Origin: Roseovarius mucosus
GTDB lineage: Bacteria; Pseudomonadota; Alphaproteobacteria; Rhodobacterales; Rhodobacteraceae
Length of the DNA: 64,000 bases
Direction of reading: 5' to 3'
NCBI RefSeq assembly: GCF_002080415.1
Contig: NZ_CP020474.1
Location: 4,043,501-4,107,500 of the forward strand
Shown here: positions 18,541-26,279 of the stretch, piece after piece
Position numbering within the stretch: position 1 is the first letter of the stretch
How the letters are laid out: each line of letters begins with the position of its first letter
Program-made: the position numbers and the translations under genes
Notes under the pieces: model-generated
What the model saw: only the letters and a program-made list of their open reading frames with translations
What the model was told of the DNA's origin: nothing
Databases searched by the model: none

Positions 18541-19754
18541 CAGCCCGAAGTCGTGCGCGCCGTGGTCATAAGCGGTGCTCTGGAGATAACCGCCGCAGGG
18601 GCGGCGACCTCGGGCACCCTGCTATGAGCTTTGACAAGGTCGGGGCGGTTCGGCACACGCCGACCGAGCGCGTTCTGAAGGCGCTGTACGGTCAGGTCTT
18701 GCAAGTAATGCCCGTTCAGCGCGGTCCCGACCGTCTCGTGCAGTTGGTTTGCGGCGCTATGATAGCGGGCACGCTCGATGTCGTCCCAGTCATTTAGGGT
18801 GCTCGGGACGTCCAAGACCGGGTTCTGAATCGGATCGCGCAAAAAATTGGAAAGCGCACCTGCGACCTGATGAAACGCCAAATCGTCTCTTGCCTCGTCG
18901 GCAGAGACAAGGTCTTCGCGGTAGCAGTTGGCGATACAGACCATGAGCGCAACCGAAGACGGCCCGCCTTGCTCGAAAGCAAAATCGCGCCATCCCTTGA
19001 AGTATCGGCTCTGACGCCGGACCTGCGGCCCGTAGCGTGAGAACTGTTCTTCGAACCAGTCATGAAGGGCGCGGGGGTCGGACTGCACCCAGCCCTCTTC
19101 GCGGTGTGCGAGCATGATTCGGTCCGACGGGATGCGAAGCGTGCGATGACGATCCATCAGAGTGAGCATCTGCGATGCGGCGGTCACCAGCGTTTGGCCG
19201 GTCGCATCGCGAAGGCTCTTTTCCAAGGTCTCGAAGGCATCATCGGGGATCGCGTAGAGCGGGTAGTCGATATGCATGAACGGGCTGATCTCGACCCGCA
19301 CGCAGGTACTCTTCTTCTTGATGGTCCAGCCTTCGGCAATACACAGAGGCTTGATGGCATTCTCGACCAGCTCGAAGAACTTCTTGGCGGCAAGACCAGG
19401 TTCCTGACGGGACAGGAACGAAGTCTTTACGTAGACGCCAGTGTCACGATCGCATTGCTGCGGCGGCATGATGGCCGGTTCGACGGCGGTGTCATAGGCA
19501 AGGCCCCCTTGGAGAAGGAAGCGGACATCAAGGGTCGGCGGTGCTTGCTTAGAGGCGCGATAGGCGTCGGTGGCAAGTGCCATCTGCTTGCCGAACTGAA
19601 CGGCCTCAGAGGCGGCGCGGCGGATGGCGGCACGAAGCTTTCGGTCGGCCTGTAGCAAGGCGCGGCGCGTCTCATCCGGCAGCAAGATCGCCTGATGGTA
19701 GGACGCGCTCGTGTTCGCGCCGAGAAACAGAGCATGGGCATTCATAGTTGACAT
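18540..19754 (-). CDS. DncV-like CD-NTase (CBASS cyclic nucleotide synthase)
   Basis: A 404-residue nucleotidyltransferase. The pattern QGGLAYDTAV, then CDRDTGVYV (metal ligands Asp 105 and 107 when counted from an upstream GTG at 19763), then MHIDYPLYAIP (third Asp, 166) follows DncV: helix GG/GS, DxD-x-G-x-Y and hID-PLY. It should make a cyclic di- or trinucleotide signal on phage infection. The C-terminus ends in a flexible Ala/Thr/Ser-rich tail with a terminal Gly, as expected for a Cap2 substrate. The start is uncertain: ATG 19754 has only a weak GGTGGG ribosome site, and ATG 19745 and GTG 19763 are alternatives. It sits divergent from the membrane effector. Confidence 0.85.
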   Translation of the reverse strand: MSTMNAHALFLGANTSASYHQAILLPDETRRALLQADRKLRAAIRRAASEAVQFGKQMALATDAYRASKQAPPTLDVRFLLQGGLAYDTAVEPAIMPPQQCDRDTGVYVKTSFLSRQEPGLAAKKFFELVENAIKPLCIAEGWTIKKKSTCVRVEISPFMHIDYPLYAIPDDAFETLEKSLRDATGQTLVTAASQMLTLMDRHRTLRIPSDRIMLAHREEGWVQSDPRALHDWFEEQFSRYGPQVRRQSRYFKGWRDFAFEQGGPSSVALMVCIANCYREDLVSADEARDDLAFHQVAGALSNFLRDPIQNPVLDVPSTLNDWDDIERARYHSAANQLHETVGTALNGHYLQDLTVQRLQNALGRRVPNRPDLVKAHSRVPEVAAPAAVISRAPLMTTARTTSG

Positions 19755-19779
19755 AAGACCCACCGGGTTCGTGACATCA

Positions 19780-19800
19780 CATCATACATGATATATGATG
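19780..19800. promoter_or_regulatory. Inverted repeat in the divergent CBASS promoter region
   Basis: Perfect 7-base arms CATCATA and TATGATG are separated by 7 bases (CATGATA), in the 86-base gap between the CD-NTase start and the Cap15-like start. It is AT-rich against GC-rich surroundings and well placed to be an operator governing both genes. No regulator gene lies beside it. Confidence 0.5.
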
Positions 19801-19840
19801 GGCGGGCGAAAAACAAACCACATCTTGAGGAATCTCGCGG

Positions 19841-20491
19841 TTGTACAGAGTCTTAGATAAAACGGCGTTGAATTGGGTTCTGTTCATCCTGTTCGTGGTG
19901 AGCCTGGCCTTCAACGCGGTGCTGATCTGGCCGGAGACGGTCTCGGAACTCATGCGTGTCATCTACACGACCCCGGCCACCTTCGGGCTCATTAGCCTGG
20001 TGCTTGGAGCAACGCCGCTGTGGCGCAAGCTTTGGGGGTTTTTCCCGCAGCTAAACAGCTGGGTCTTCCCCGATCTAAACGGGCGCTGGCAGACTGAAAT
20101 CCACTCAAACATCGCCGTGATGGCGGCGCATCATCTGGATTTTGCGAGCACCGACCCGCAAACCATCAATACACTGGTGCCCGGGCAATTCGAGATCGTT
20201 CAGAATTGGTTCAGGCTATTCATCCGTTTTGATGCCGATGACAAGTACTCGACCTCGAACACACTTGTAGTCGAGCCGAGAAAAGACCGCGAGTCGGGTC
20301 GGTTCACGCTCACATATGTCTACAAAAACGAAACCTCTGCACCTCAGCCAACGGATGAACAGTTTCATTTCGGCGCTGCCCACGTCGAGATCGATCCGAA
20401 CTTCAAGTCCATGCGAGGATGCTACTGGACGAACCGCAATGCCCCACGCGGGCTCAATACAGCGGGATCCATTGAAGCAAAGCGGGTTTAA
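19841..20491 (+). CDS. cap15: Cap15-like CBASS membrane effector
   Basis: A 216-residue protein with a TTG start at 19841 behind GAGG. It has two predicted membrane helices (about residues 10-30, LNWVLFILFVVSLAFNAVLIW, and about 43-65) and then a soluble beta-rich domain beginning with FPDLNGRWQTEIHS. Two membrane helices plus a small beta-barrel with an LNGxW strand is the architecture of Cap15. That effector binds the cyclic nucleotide and disrupts the inner membrane, causing abortive infection. No nearby ATG would keep the first membrane helix, which supports the TTG. Unusually it is divergent from the CD-NTase rather than in one operon. Identification rests on architecture and the short motif. 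Confidence 0.75.
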   Translation: MYRVLDKTALNWVLFILFVVSLAFNAVLIWPETVSELMRVIYTTPATFGLISLVLGATPLWRKLWGFFPQLNSWVFPDLNGRWQTEIHSNIAVMAAHHLDFASTDPQTINTLVPGQFEIVQNWFRLFIRFDADDKYSTSNTLVVEPRKDRESGRFTLTYVYKNETSAPQPTDEQFHFGAAHVEIDPNFKSMRGCYWTNRNAPRGLNTAGSIEAKRV

Positions 20492-20552
20492 AGCCAACAG
20501 CTTCTGGCGGCACATTCCTCTAGCTGCATTCGAATGAAGTTCGCGCCGTGGC

Positions 20553-21845
20553 CTACATCAACCTAAACGCAGGCGACACTTCAGAACTCCCACTCGATGT
20601 AGGTCTGTAGCCTGTTATACTTCCGTCTTGCGAGATTTTGACTCCAAGACCGAACCTCGCCAATCCTTGGGCGGCCGATGTCCGGCCGCCGCCATCACCA
20701 GAATTACTGATTTTTACCACAGCACCGACTGCCAGCACATTACCCTTATGATCCAGTAGTGTTGCTCCATCGATTGAAAGCAACTCTTCCCTAAGCGTAC
20801 GGTCCAGTTCGTGGAAGGGCCGCTTCTGTACGACGGCGCCAAGCACTTTTGTTTTTTCCGAAATTCTTAGGTCCAGCCTGTCAAATTCGGATACCAGCGA
20901 GTGCCAACTCTCGCGTTGACCAGAACCAACAATTCCTAGGCAAGCACCTCGCCTCCCAAACGAGGCGTCGAGAATAGATTCATATATTGCACCACGAATC
21001 TTCGGATCACGCGGCACAGCCATTTGGCCCAAGATCGGACTGTGGGTAAGGAAATGCCAAATCCCATTCCGTCTTGAGAAGAGGAGCTGCCCATCGCGAA
21101 AGACTAGCAACTCTCCATACCCATTAAGTGCAACTGCAACCCTGCCTTCTCGATCTGCGGTCCAGTTAGAAATTGCCGATTGCATCGAAGGGCTTGCCGG
21201 AGCCGTTTTGACCTCATGATTTAGAGAAAGGTGCTGAATGAAACTCAGATCTTCATCGAATGCCAGCATGCTGTTGTACCCGTTCGACAGAACGGCACCG
21301 ATGTCGTTCGAAGCAAATTGGTCAAATTTGATGCTTGTGTCCGTTTTCGCAAAGGGATCGATGCCTATCGCGCCGGTTATTGGCGTACCTTCGTAAAGTC
21401 TCGTCGCCCAGCTCGACATTTGATCGAGCAAGGTAAGAACGTTCTTCTCGATGGATTCTTCAGAGACCGCTCGTGCAACTACTCGCCTTTGGAAGGTCGA
21501 GAGCAGATCGCCTTTGAGGTCTCCCTTCAGCTCGTCGTTCATTTCAGCCATGATACTTGAGAAGGCTTCAATTACCCGAATTTCTCGGGCAGGGTCTTTT
21601 TTCTTTGCGAACGGCTGATCTCTTCGAAATATTAACCGGTATGTATCTGATTTGTTCACCTTAAACCCAATCTTTTGAGGACTGAGATAGGCGACAGTCG
21701 CCTCTGAGGAGCTTGAACGTTCAGAAAACGCGTCTAAAGACGCGCCCGAAAATAATGGGAGCAGGTATTCGTTAGATATCTCTCTGAGAAGATCCTCGTT
21801 CATCCCCTTTGGCAAAGCGGACCGATCTCTTTTCTTAATCGCCAA
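20553..21845 (-). CDS. Protein with C-terminal DisA_N/DAC-like domain, probable nucleotide sensor
   Basis: A 430-residue protein. Residues about 270-415 follow the diadenylate-cyclase (DAC, DisA_N) layout: LREELLSIDGATLLDHKGNVL with the DGA motif at 359-361, then GGGRTSAAQGLARFG (387-401) where active enzymes carry RHR in a G-x-RHRAA segment. The RHR is replaced by GRT, so catalysis is doubtful and a ligand-sensing role is more likely. Aravind and colleagues have described DAC-derived sensor domains in conflict systems. The N-terminal about 200 residues are unrecognised. Start uncertain: TTG 21845, or ATG 21803 preceded directly by AAAGGGG. It lies downstream of an AAA ATPase gene on the same strand, with a 564-base gap. 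Confidence 0.6.
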   Translation of the reverse strand: MAIKKRDRSALPKGMNEDLLREISNEYLLPLFSGASLDAFSERSSSSEATVAYLSPQKIGFKVNKSDTYRLIFRRDQPFAKKKDPAREIRVIEAFSSIMAEMNDELKGDLKGDLLSTFQRRVVARAVSEESIEKNVLTLLDQMSSWATRLYEGTPITGAIGIDPFAKTDTSIKFDQFASNDIGAVLSNGYNSMLAFDEDLSFIQHLSLNHEVKTAPASPSMQSAISNWTADREGRVAVALNGYGELLVFRDGQLLFSRRNGIWHFLTHSPILGQMAVPRDPKIRGAIYESILDASFGRRGACLGIVGSGQRESWHSLVSEFDRLDLRISEKTKVLGAVVQKRPFHELDRTLREELLSIDGATLLDHKGNVLAVGAVVKISNSGDGGGRTSAAQGLARFGLGVKISQDGSITGYRPTSSGSSEVSPAFRLM

Positions 21846-22409
21846 TATTCAAACCATCTCTTGAAAGCCAAACGCAGCGAGGACTTGTTCCTAGCGAATT
21901 CGCCCGTCTGTCTTGTTGCAGTAGTGGTGTGCCAAGTTCACAAGCGAAATCATTCGTGACCAACCATACACCTCCTTGCATCACCTTCTCTTCCCAGTCA
22001 AAGAGTGCGCGCACAAGGCGGTGGGGCAAATGTTGAGTTGTCCGATCACACGGCGACCGATGTCTGCTTTCACCACACGAGATACCTTGTGTAGCATTTG
22101 TAGCGAAAGGCAGCTCTCCGCCCCTCGGGATGGTGACCGTTTAGTCTTCGGTCTCGGCCCTCTACGGACATTCGCGCTTGGTCCAACGGATGGCTGGAGC
22201 CAGTCCAAAGCGGCAGATCGGATCAATGGCGAGCCCCCTCACCAAGCGCAGCGCGTGACAGCTGTCTGCAGTATGCGGAGTTCCCCCAAAATGCAGCTCT
22301 GCGTAGTACGCAAATCAGCCGCAGACACATGTGCCCGCTGCCGAACCGGCACGGGATCTATACGCAATAACCACCAAACCGAACCTGAACCGTTCACCTC
22401 CACTACTCT
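21846..22409. other. Gap between DAC-like gene and AAA ATPase gene
   Basis: The 564 bases hold no frame I can support. The minus strand reads through a few short frames, one of 64 codons (22029-21835) overlapping the next gene start, without a recognisable family. Part of the sequence (about 22040-22330) looks like decayed or rearranged noncoding DNA. It may contain the promoter of the DAC-like gene. Confidence 0.4.
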
Positions 22410-23915
22410 TCACATCCAAATTGCTTGATGCACAACATCGCGAATACGTTTTACTGTCGCCTCACCAATCCCAAAAATTGTGTGTAGTTTTTTATCGCTC
22501 GAGTCTCCGAGCTCCTCAACAGAATTTATACCGGCGCCACGCAGCCGATCAATCTTATCATCGGTCAATCCATAAGGGTATGCATTGGATTTCTTTAGCA
22601 CCGAAATATCCTGCCGGAGGATCTTCAGTTCATCTCCATCGAGCACATTAGGCAGAGTTACGCTCGCAAACAACTGGCCGCTCAAATGTACCTCTGCGGG
22701 TTCCAAGCTTCCATCCACCCACTGCCCAATGCCATCAATAGTCAGGCGACCGGAGGGCATTTCCTCGATTATATTGCAAAGGTTCAGGGCGAATACGGGC
22801 CCTCGACCACCGGACTTCATCCCCCTTGACGCCTCTCGCTTTGAGAGAAACCCCAAGTACTCAAGAATCTCAAATGCTTTGGAGAATTTAGATACCAGCT
22901 GACGATGAATCAGGACCCGATCTTGAGCCAGAGTTCTGGTATCAGATCCCATATTTTTAGTAACATTGGAAACCAAGAGTTCAAAAATTTCCGTCGCGGG
23001 CGCGATCAAAGGCTCGTAAAGTCCAAGCTTGGGCTTAACCTCTTCCATAAGTGGCCAATAGTAATCCGTGGCCATCGCAATGAGTGTCTGATTTAGACTT
23101 GGGACACTAATCTTTTCCATGTCCAAGAACTTATTGCAGGTCAATACAAATGCCCGCATGTTTCCTACGACAGCCCGCGCTATAAGCCTAGAAAATATCT
23201 GAGAACTCAGTCGATCGGAGTATGTCGCAGATTTTACAAGCTTAGGATAGCGTGCGCTCAAGACATCATAGAAGTACGAAGAATCCTTTGATACGTCTGA
23301 TCGATTTAGGTCAAGGACTGTCGCGTCATTGTATACATCAAATCGGATTCCAAACTTAGTCACGCCTGGGTATATCGCGGCCTTGCAAGAGACCGCATTA
23401 CTTGAAAGCGTTCGGAATAGATCGAAGAACACCTCAAGCGGCTTCTCACGTCCAATGTGTGCGGCATCATCGAAAAGCAGCACTATCCGCTTTCCTTGGC
23501 TGCTGGAAAGATCGCTCAGCGCAAGCTGTATGCCCAGTTCATCGACAACATCAGGGAATCCGGCAGGCTGCCCTCGCTCTTGCAGCTCCTTGTTAATGCT
23601 CTTGGAAAGAATCTTTCCAAAGTGGTTGATGTACTCATCTCCATCGGACTTTAATAATGGGAGGTGCCGCAAGCTTACATAAGCGCAGAAAATGGTGTCT
23701 GAGCTTCTCAGGCGCCGATGCGCTTCGATCATTAGAGCACTTTTACCGCTGCCCCGTCCGCCGCGCAAAAGCACTGGACCGTGGGCCGACAGCTTTCGAA
23801 TGATCAAATCATCACTTGAAGCAAAAGAATGAATTCGCTCGAAGTCTTGGGGCGGACAATCTTCAGCTGCGAGTATTAGATGTATGTCATCGTCGTTCAC
23901 AAGCGGGTGTGTCAT
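22410..23915 (-). CDS. AAA ATPase with C-terminal helix-hairpin-helix domain
   Basis: A 501-residue protein. Walker A is GGRGSGKS (52-59) and Walker B is RIVLLFDDAAH (143-153). The layout (short N-terminus, P-loop, long middle, helical lid) resembles ORC/Cdc6-like or STAND-like AAA ATPases used as switches in conflict systems. Residues about 445-500 form a helix-hairpin-helix segment (LTDDKIDRLRGAGINSVEEL, then IFGIGEATVKRIRDVV), a non-sequence-specific DNA-binding fold. Its start overlaps the stop of the 277-residue gene upstream (ATGA at 23912-23915), so the two are coupled. The base composition is visibly less GC-rich than the core genome, suggesting transfer. The exact family and target are not known to me. 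Confidence 0.7.
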   Translation of the reverse strand: MTHPLVNDDDIHLILAAEDCPPQDFERIHSFASSDDLIIRKLSAHGPVLLRGGRGSGKSALMIEAHRRLRSSDTIFCAYVSLRHLPLLKSDGDEYINHFGKILSKSINKELQERGQPAGFPDVVDELGIQLALSDLSSSQGKRIVLLFDDAAHIGREKPLEVFFDLFRTLSSNAVSCKAAIYPGVTKFGIRFDVYNDATVLDLNRSDVSKDSSYFYDVLSARYPKLVKSATYSDRLSSQIFSRLIARAVVGNMRAFVLTCNKFLDMEKISVPSLNQTLIAMATDYYWPLMEEVKPKLGLYEPLIAPATEIFELLVSNVTKNMGSDTRTLAQDRVLIHRQLVSKFSKAFEILEYLGFLSKREASRGMKSGGRGPVFALNLCNIIEEMPSGRLTIDGIGQWVDGSLEPAEVHLSGQLFASVTLPNVLDGDELKILRQDISVLKKSNAYPYGLTDDKIDRLRGAGINSVEELGDSSDKKLHTIFGIGEATVKRIRDVVHQAIWM

Positions 23916-24745
23916 GATACGTGGCTCCGCATTTGAGCGTAGATATCGAAGGCATCGTCCGGCATCAAAGATGAATATGCCGTCGGAATAAAGTGTGAGG
24001 TCAATCCTAGAATTGAGACCCGGGAGAAAAGGTCTTGGAGATTTGCCTTGATTGAGCTCTCGTCGTATTCAATCGCTGAATTGAAAAAATCCCAATGCAC
24101 CCCCTTTGAGAGGCTAGAGTAGAGACGGCCAAGCTCACCCCTCATACGCGGAACGAACGCCTCAGGCTCAATGCTGATAAGCTCCTCAAACTCATCACGC
24201 CCAGAGTTCTGAATTTGGTCGAGAAGCTCACTATACGCCGGTCTCCATATTAGGTGATCGAAGTGCTCAGAAAACAGAGAGCGGCTGATCTTCGCAATAT
24301 CGACGTCGCTCGACCATATTCTGTCCTGCCCAAGCGGCTTGTCCGGATTCATGACATCGCCTTGCCATCTGAAGCCGGACTTCGCGGGGGCGCCATGTTC
24401 AAAGCTGGGTTGGCTTTGGAATTCATTGAGATATAAAAGCCGAAATGGATCTAGACGACCGACAATCGCAGCGCTGGAATTCTCCAAAACAACGCGAGCA
24501 CAGAAAGCGCTAAAGTATTTAGATTCATCAGAGAATTCTTCCTGGAGATATCGAACGCCCTTCGTAGAGAAGGTGTTGATGGTTCTGCTGAGGTGCTGGA
24601 GAGTCTTGTCAGCCTTTGCATCGCCGTGGGGACGTCCACAAACAAGTTCTCCAAGCACGCTATCTTGCCACTGCATCTCCGTCATTTCATCTGCGCCTTG
24701 TCTTTCTGTCAGGCCAGATAAGGTCGACCAGATCCTGGAAAGCAT
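23912..24745 (-). CDS. Helical protein of unknown function, partner of the AAA ATPase
   Basis: A 277-residue protein starting at ATG 24745, with AGGGAC a few bases upstream. It is largely alpha-helical, without signal peptide or membrane segment. The segment RGELGRLYSSLSKGVHWDFF (about 208-227) resembles the Y-x-x-L-S-x-x-V-H stretch of some HEPN-like helical proteins, but the usual R-x4-6-H catalytic spacing is not met, so I do not call it a nuclease. It is translationally coupled to the AAA ATPase, which makes a sensor, adaptor or effector role in the same system likely. A 19-base palindrome lies upstream of its start. Confidence 0.6.
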   Translation of the reverse strand: MLSRIWSTLSGLTERQGADEMTEMQWQDSVLGELVCGRPHGDAKADKTLQHLSRTINTFSTKGVRYLQEEFSDESKYFSAFCARVVLENSSAAIVGRLDPFRLLYLNEFQSQPSFEHGAPAKSGFRWQGDVMNPDKPLGQDRIWSSDVDIAKISRSLFSEHFDHLIWRPAYSELLDQIQNSGRDEFEELISIEPEAFVPRMRGELGRLYSSLSKGVHWDFFNSAIEYDESSIKANLQDLFSRVSILGLTSHFIPTAYSSLMPDDAFDIYAQMRSHVS

Positions 24746-24799
24746 TTGCTGTCCCTATTTTGTCCTAGCCACGCTGATGGGGGCCTCATCGACATAGCG

Positions 24800-24818
24800 G
24801 ACATGACTGAGTCATGTC
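24800..24818. promoter_or_regulatory. 19-base palindrome upstream of the AAA operon
   Basis: GACATGACT and AGTCATGTC are perfect 9-base inverted arms around a single base. The palindrome lies 55-73 bases before the start of the 277-residue gene, where an operator or activator site would be expected. It is outside the adjacent insertion sequence. Confidence 0.55.
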
Positions 24819-24955
24819 TAGGGTTTCACCCATAGTGATCGAGGGAAACTTTCTTGGAAAGGACCGGTGACTCGTTCCCGGCGGATCATCGTCATGTTGC
24901 GCTTTGCGGTCATTGATCCAAGACCCAGCGAAGGTCATGTGTGGATGGCTCCTGC

Positions 24956-25179
24956 ATAGCAAGACATATTTGATCAGATTTGTGCATTTGTAAGAAGCAG
25001 TCATGTGTCCGGCCTGTTTGCGCGGTTTTGACCGCTGGCCCTGATGGGTTCCGCAAACCAAGTCCCTTACAGCTTAGCGGGCAATTGAGCCCAGGACCTT
25101 CGACGGGGTGTCTTGGTTTTGGCGGCAGACTTATGCACCATCATCTCGCGGGTCTTGCTAACTCGTGATTCTTCCTCCT
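24956..25179 (-). ncRNA. Candidate bridge RNA region of the insertion sequence
   Basis: The 224 bases between the transposase stop and the left subterminal repeat contain no gene. In IS1111-group elements this downstream side is where the bridge RNA that guides the recombinase to donor and target DNA is encoded. Location is the only evidence; I did not fold the sequence. Confidence 0.4.
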
Positions 25180-26199
25180 TCAGGCAGTGTGCGGTGTATA
25201 TGGTTCTTTGCGGGTCAGAACGGCCCAGACGATCCGTGCTGTCTTGTTGGCCATAGCAACAGTCGCCAAACGCGCAGGCTTTCGTTCCAGCAGTGACGTC
25301 AGCCATTTACTTGCGCGTTCCGGGTGCGACTTGGTTTGTCGGACGAGGGATGTCATGCCAACAACGAGCATTGATCGTAAGTATTGATCACCCATCTTTG
25401 TAATTCGCCCGAGCTTCTCTTTGCCACCGCTGGACTTGTTCGCAGGCGTCAGACCCAGCCAAGCTGCAAATTCCCGGCCATTACTGAACTGATGGCCGTC
25501 ACCAATGCTGGCGATAATCGCCGACGCTGTGACAGCGCCAACACCTGGAATGGTACGCAACAACCGCACCCGCGCATCTTCCTTGGCGACCTGCTTCAGG
25601 CGGTCTTCGTACCAGCGGACCCGAGCATGCAGTGCCATGAGATGTTCACAGAGATTGCGGATCACTTCGTTCGCGATATCAGGCAAGTCCAAAACCTCGC
25701 CAGCCAATATGTCCTCTGCAAATCCAATGACCCGAGCGAGACCTCTGGCGATACACACGCCAAATTCGGCGGCAATTCCGCGTAGACCATTGATCAGTTG
25801 GGTTCGTTGCCGAACCAATAGGTTCCGCGCACGATGGACCGACAATAGCGATTGTTGTTCGACTGTCTTGATGGCCACAAATCGCATCGTGGGACGGGTC
25901 ACTGCCTCACAAATGGCCTCCGCATCAATCGCGTCAGACTTGCCGCGCTTTACGTATGGCTTCACATAGCTCGGTGGGATCAGCCGAACATCATGACCAA
26001 GCTCTGTCAGCTCACGCCCCCAATGATGCGCACTGCTACAGGCCTCCATACCAATCAAGCAGGGCTCAAGCTTTGAGAAAAAGGACAACAACTGCGCCCG
26101 TCTCAAAGGTCGATTGAAGGCAACCTCGTCGTCTTTCGTGGTCCCGTGAACTTGGAAAACGTTCTTGGCCAGATCAAGGCCGATTGTGGTAACTTGCAT
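25180..26199 (-). CDS. IS110-family (IS1111 group) transposase
   Basis: A 339-residue DEDD recombinase starting at ATG 26199 with a strong AGGAGG site. The N-terminal RuvC-like domain shows Asp in TIGLDLAKNVFQVHG, Glu in IGMEACSSAHHW, and the pair in SDAIDAEAI. The C-terminal Tnp20 domain has a helix-hairpin-helix-like IPGVGAVTASAI, then SSGGKEKLGRITKMGDQYLR carrying the candidate catalytic serine. The enzyme moves the element through a circular intermediate using an element-encoded RNA guide. The frame is intact, so the copy may be active. Confidence 0.95.
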   Translation of the reverse strand: MQVTTIGLDLAKNVFQVHGTTKDDEVAFNRPLRRAQLLSFFSKLEPCLIGMEACSSAHHWGRELTELGHDVRLIPPSYVKPYVKRGKSDAIDAEAICEAVTRPTMRFVAIKTVEQQSLLSVHRARNLLVRQRTQLINGLRGIAAEFGVCIARGLARVIGFAEDILAGEVLDLPDIANEVIRNLCEHLMALHARVRWYEDRLKQVAKEDARVRLLRTIPGVGAVTASAIIASIGDGHQFSNGREFAAWLGLTPANKSSGGKEKLGRITKMGDQYLRSMLVVGMTSLVRQTKSHPERASKWLTSLLERKPARLATVAMANKTARIVWAVLTRKEPYTPHTA

Positions 26200-26279
26200 C
26201 GGGTGGCTCCTCCTAAAAGCAGATATGAACATCCGCAGTATGGCGCATTGCGACGCCGGTTGGAGCAGGAGCCATCCAC

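Larger units (their letters stand above)
24941..26279 (-). mobile_element. IS1111-group insertion sequence (IS110 family), minimal extent
   Basis: Perfect 15-base subterminal inverted repeats (GTGGATGGCTCCTGC at 24941-24955 and its complement at 26265-26279) bracket an IS110-family transposase gene. True ends should lie a few bases outside these repeats. The long noncoding side is downstream of the gene (24956-25179) and only about 65 bases lie upstream, the layout of the IS1111 group. No target duplication is expected for this family. Confidence 0.85.

Noticed and set aside
23912..24745. HEPN ribonuclease call for the 277-residue protein
   Set aside because: The segment with a V-H pair resembles HEPN-like helices, but the R-x4-6-H catalytic spacing is not present.
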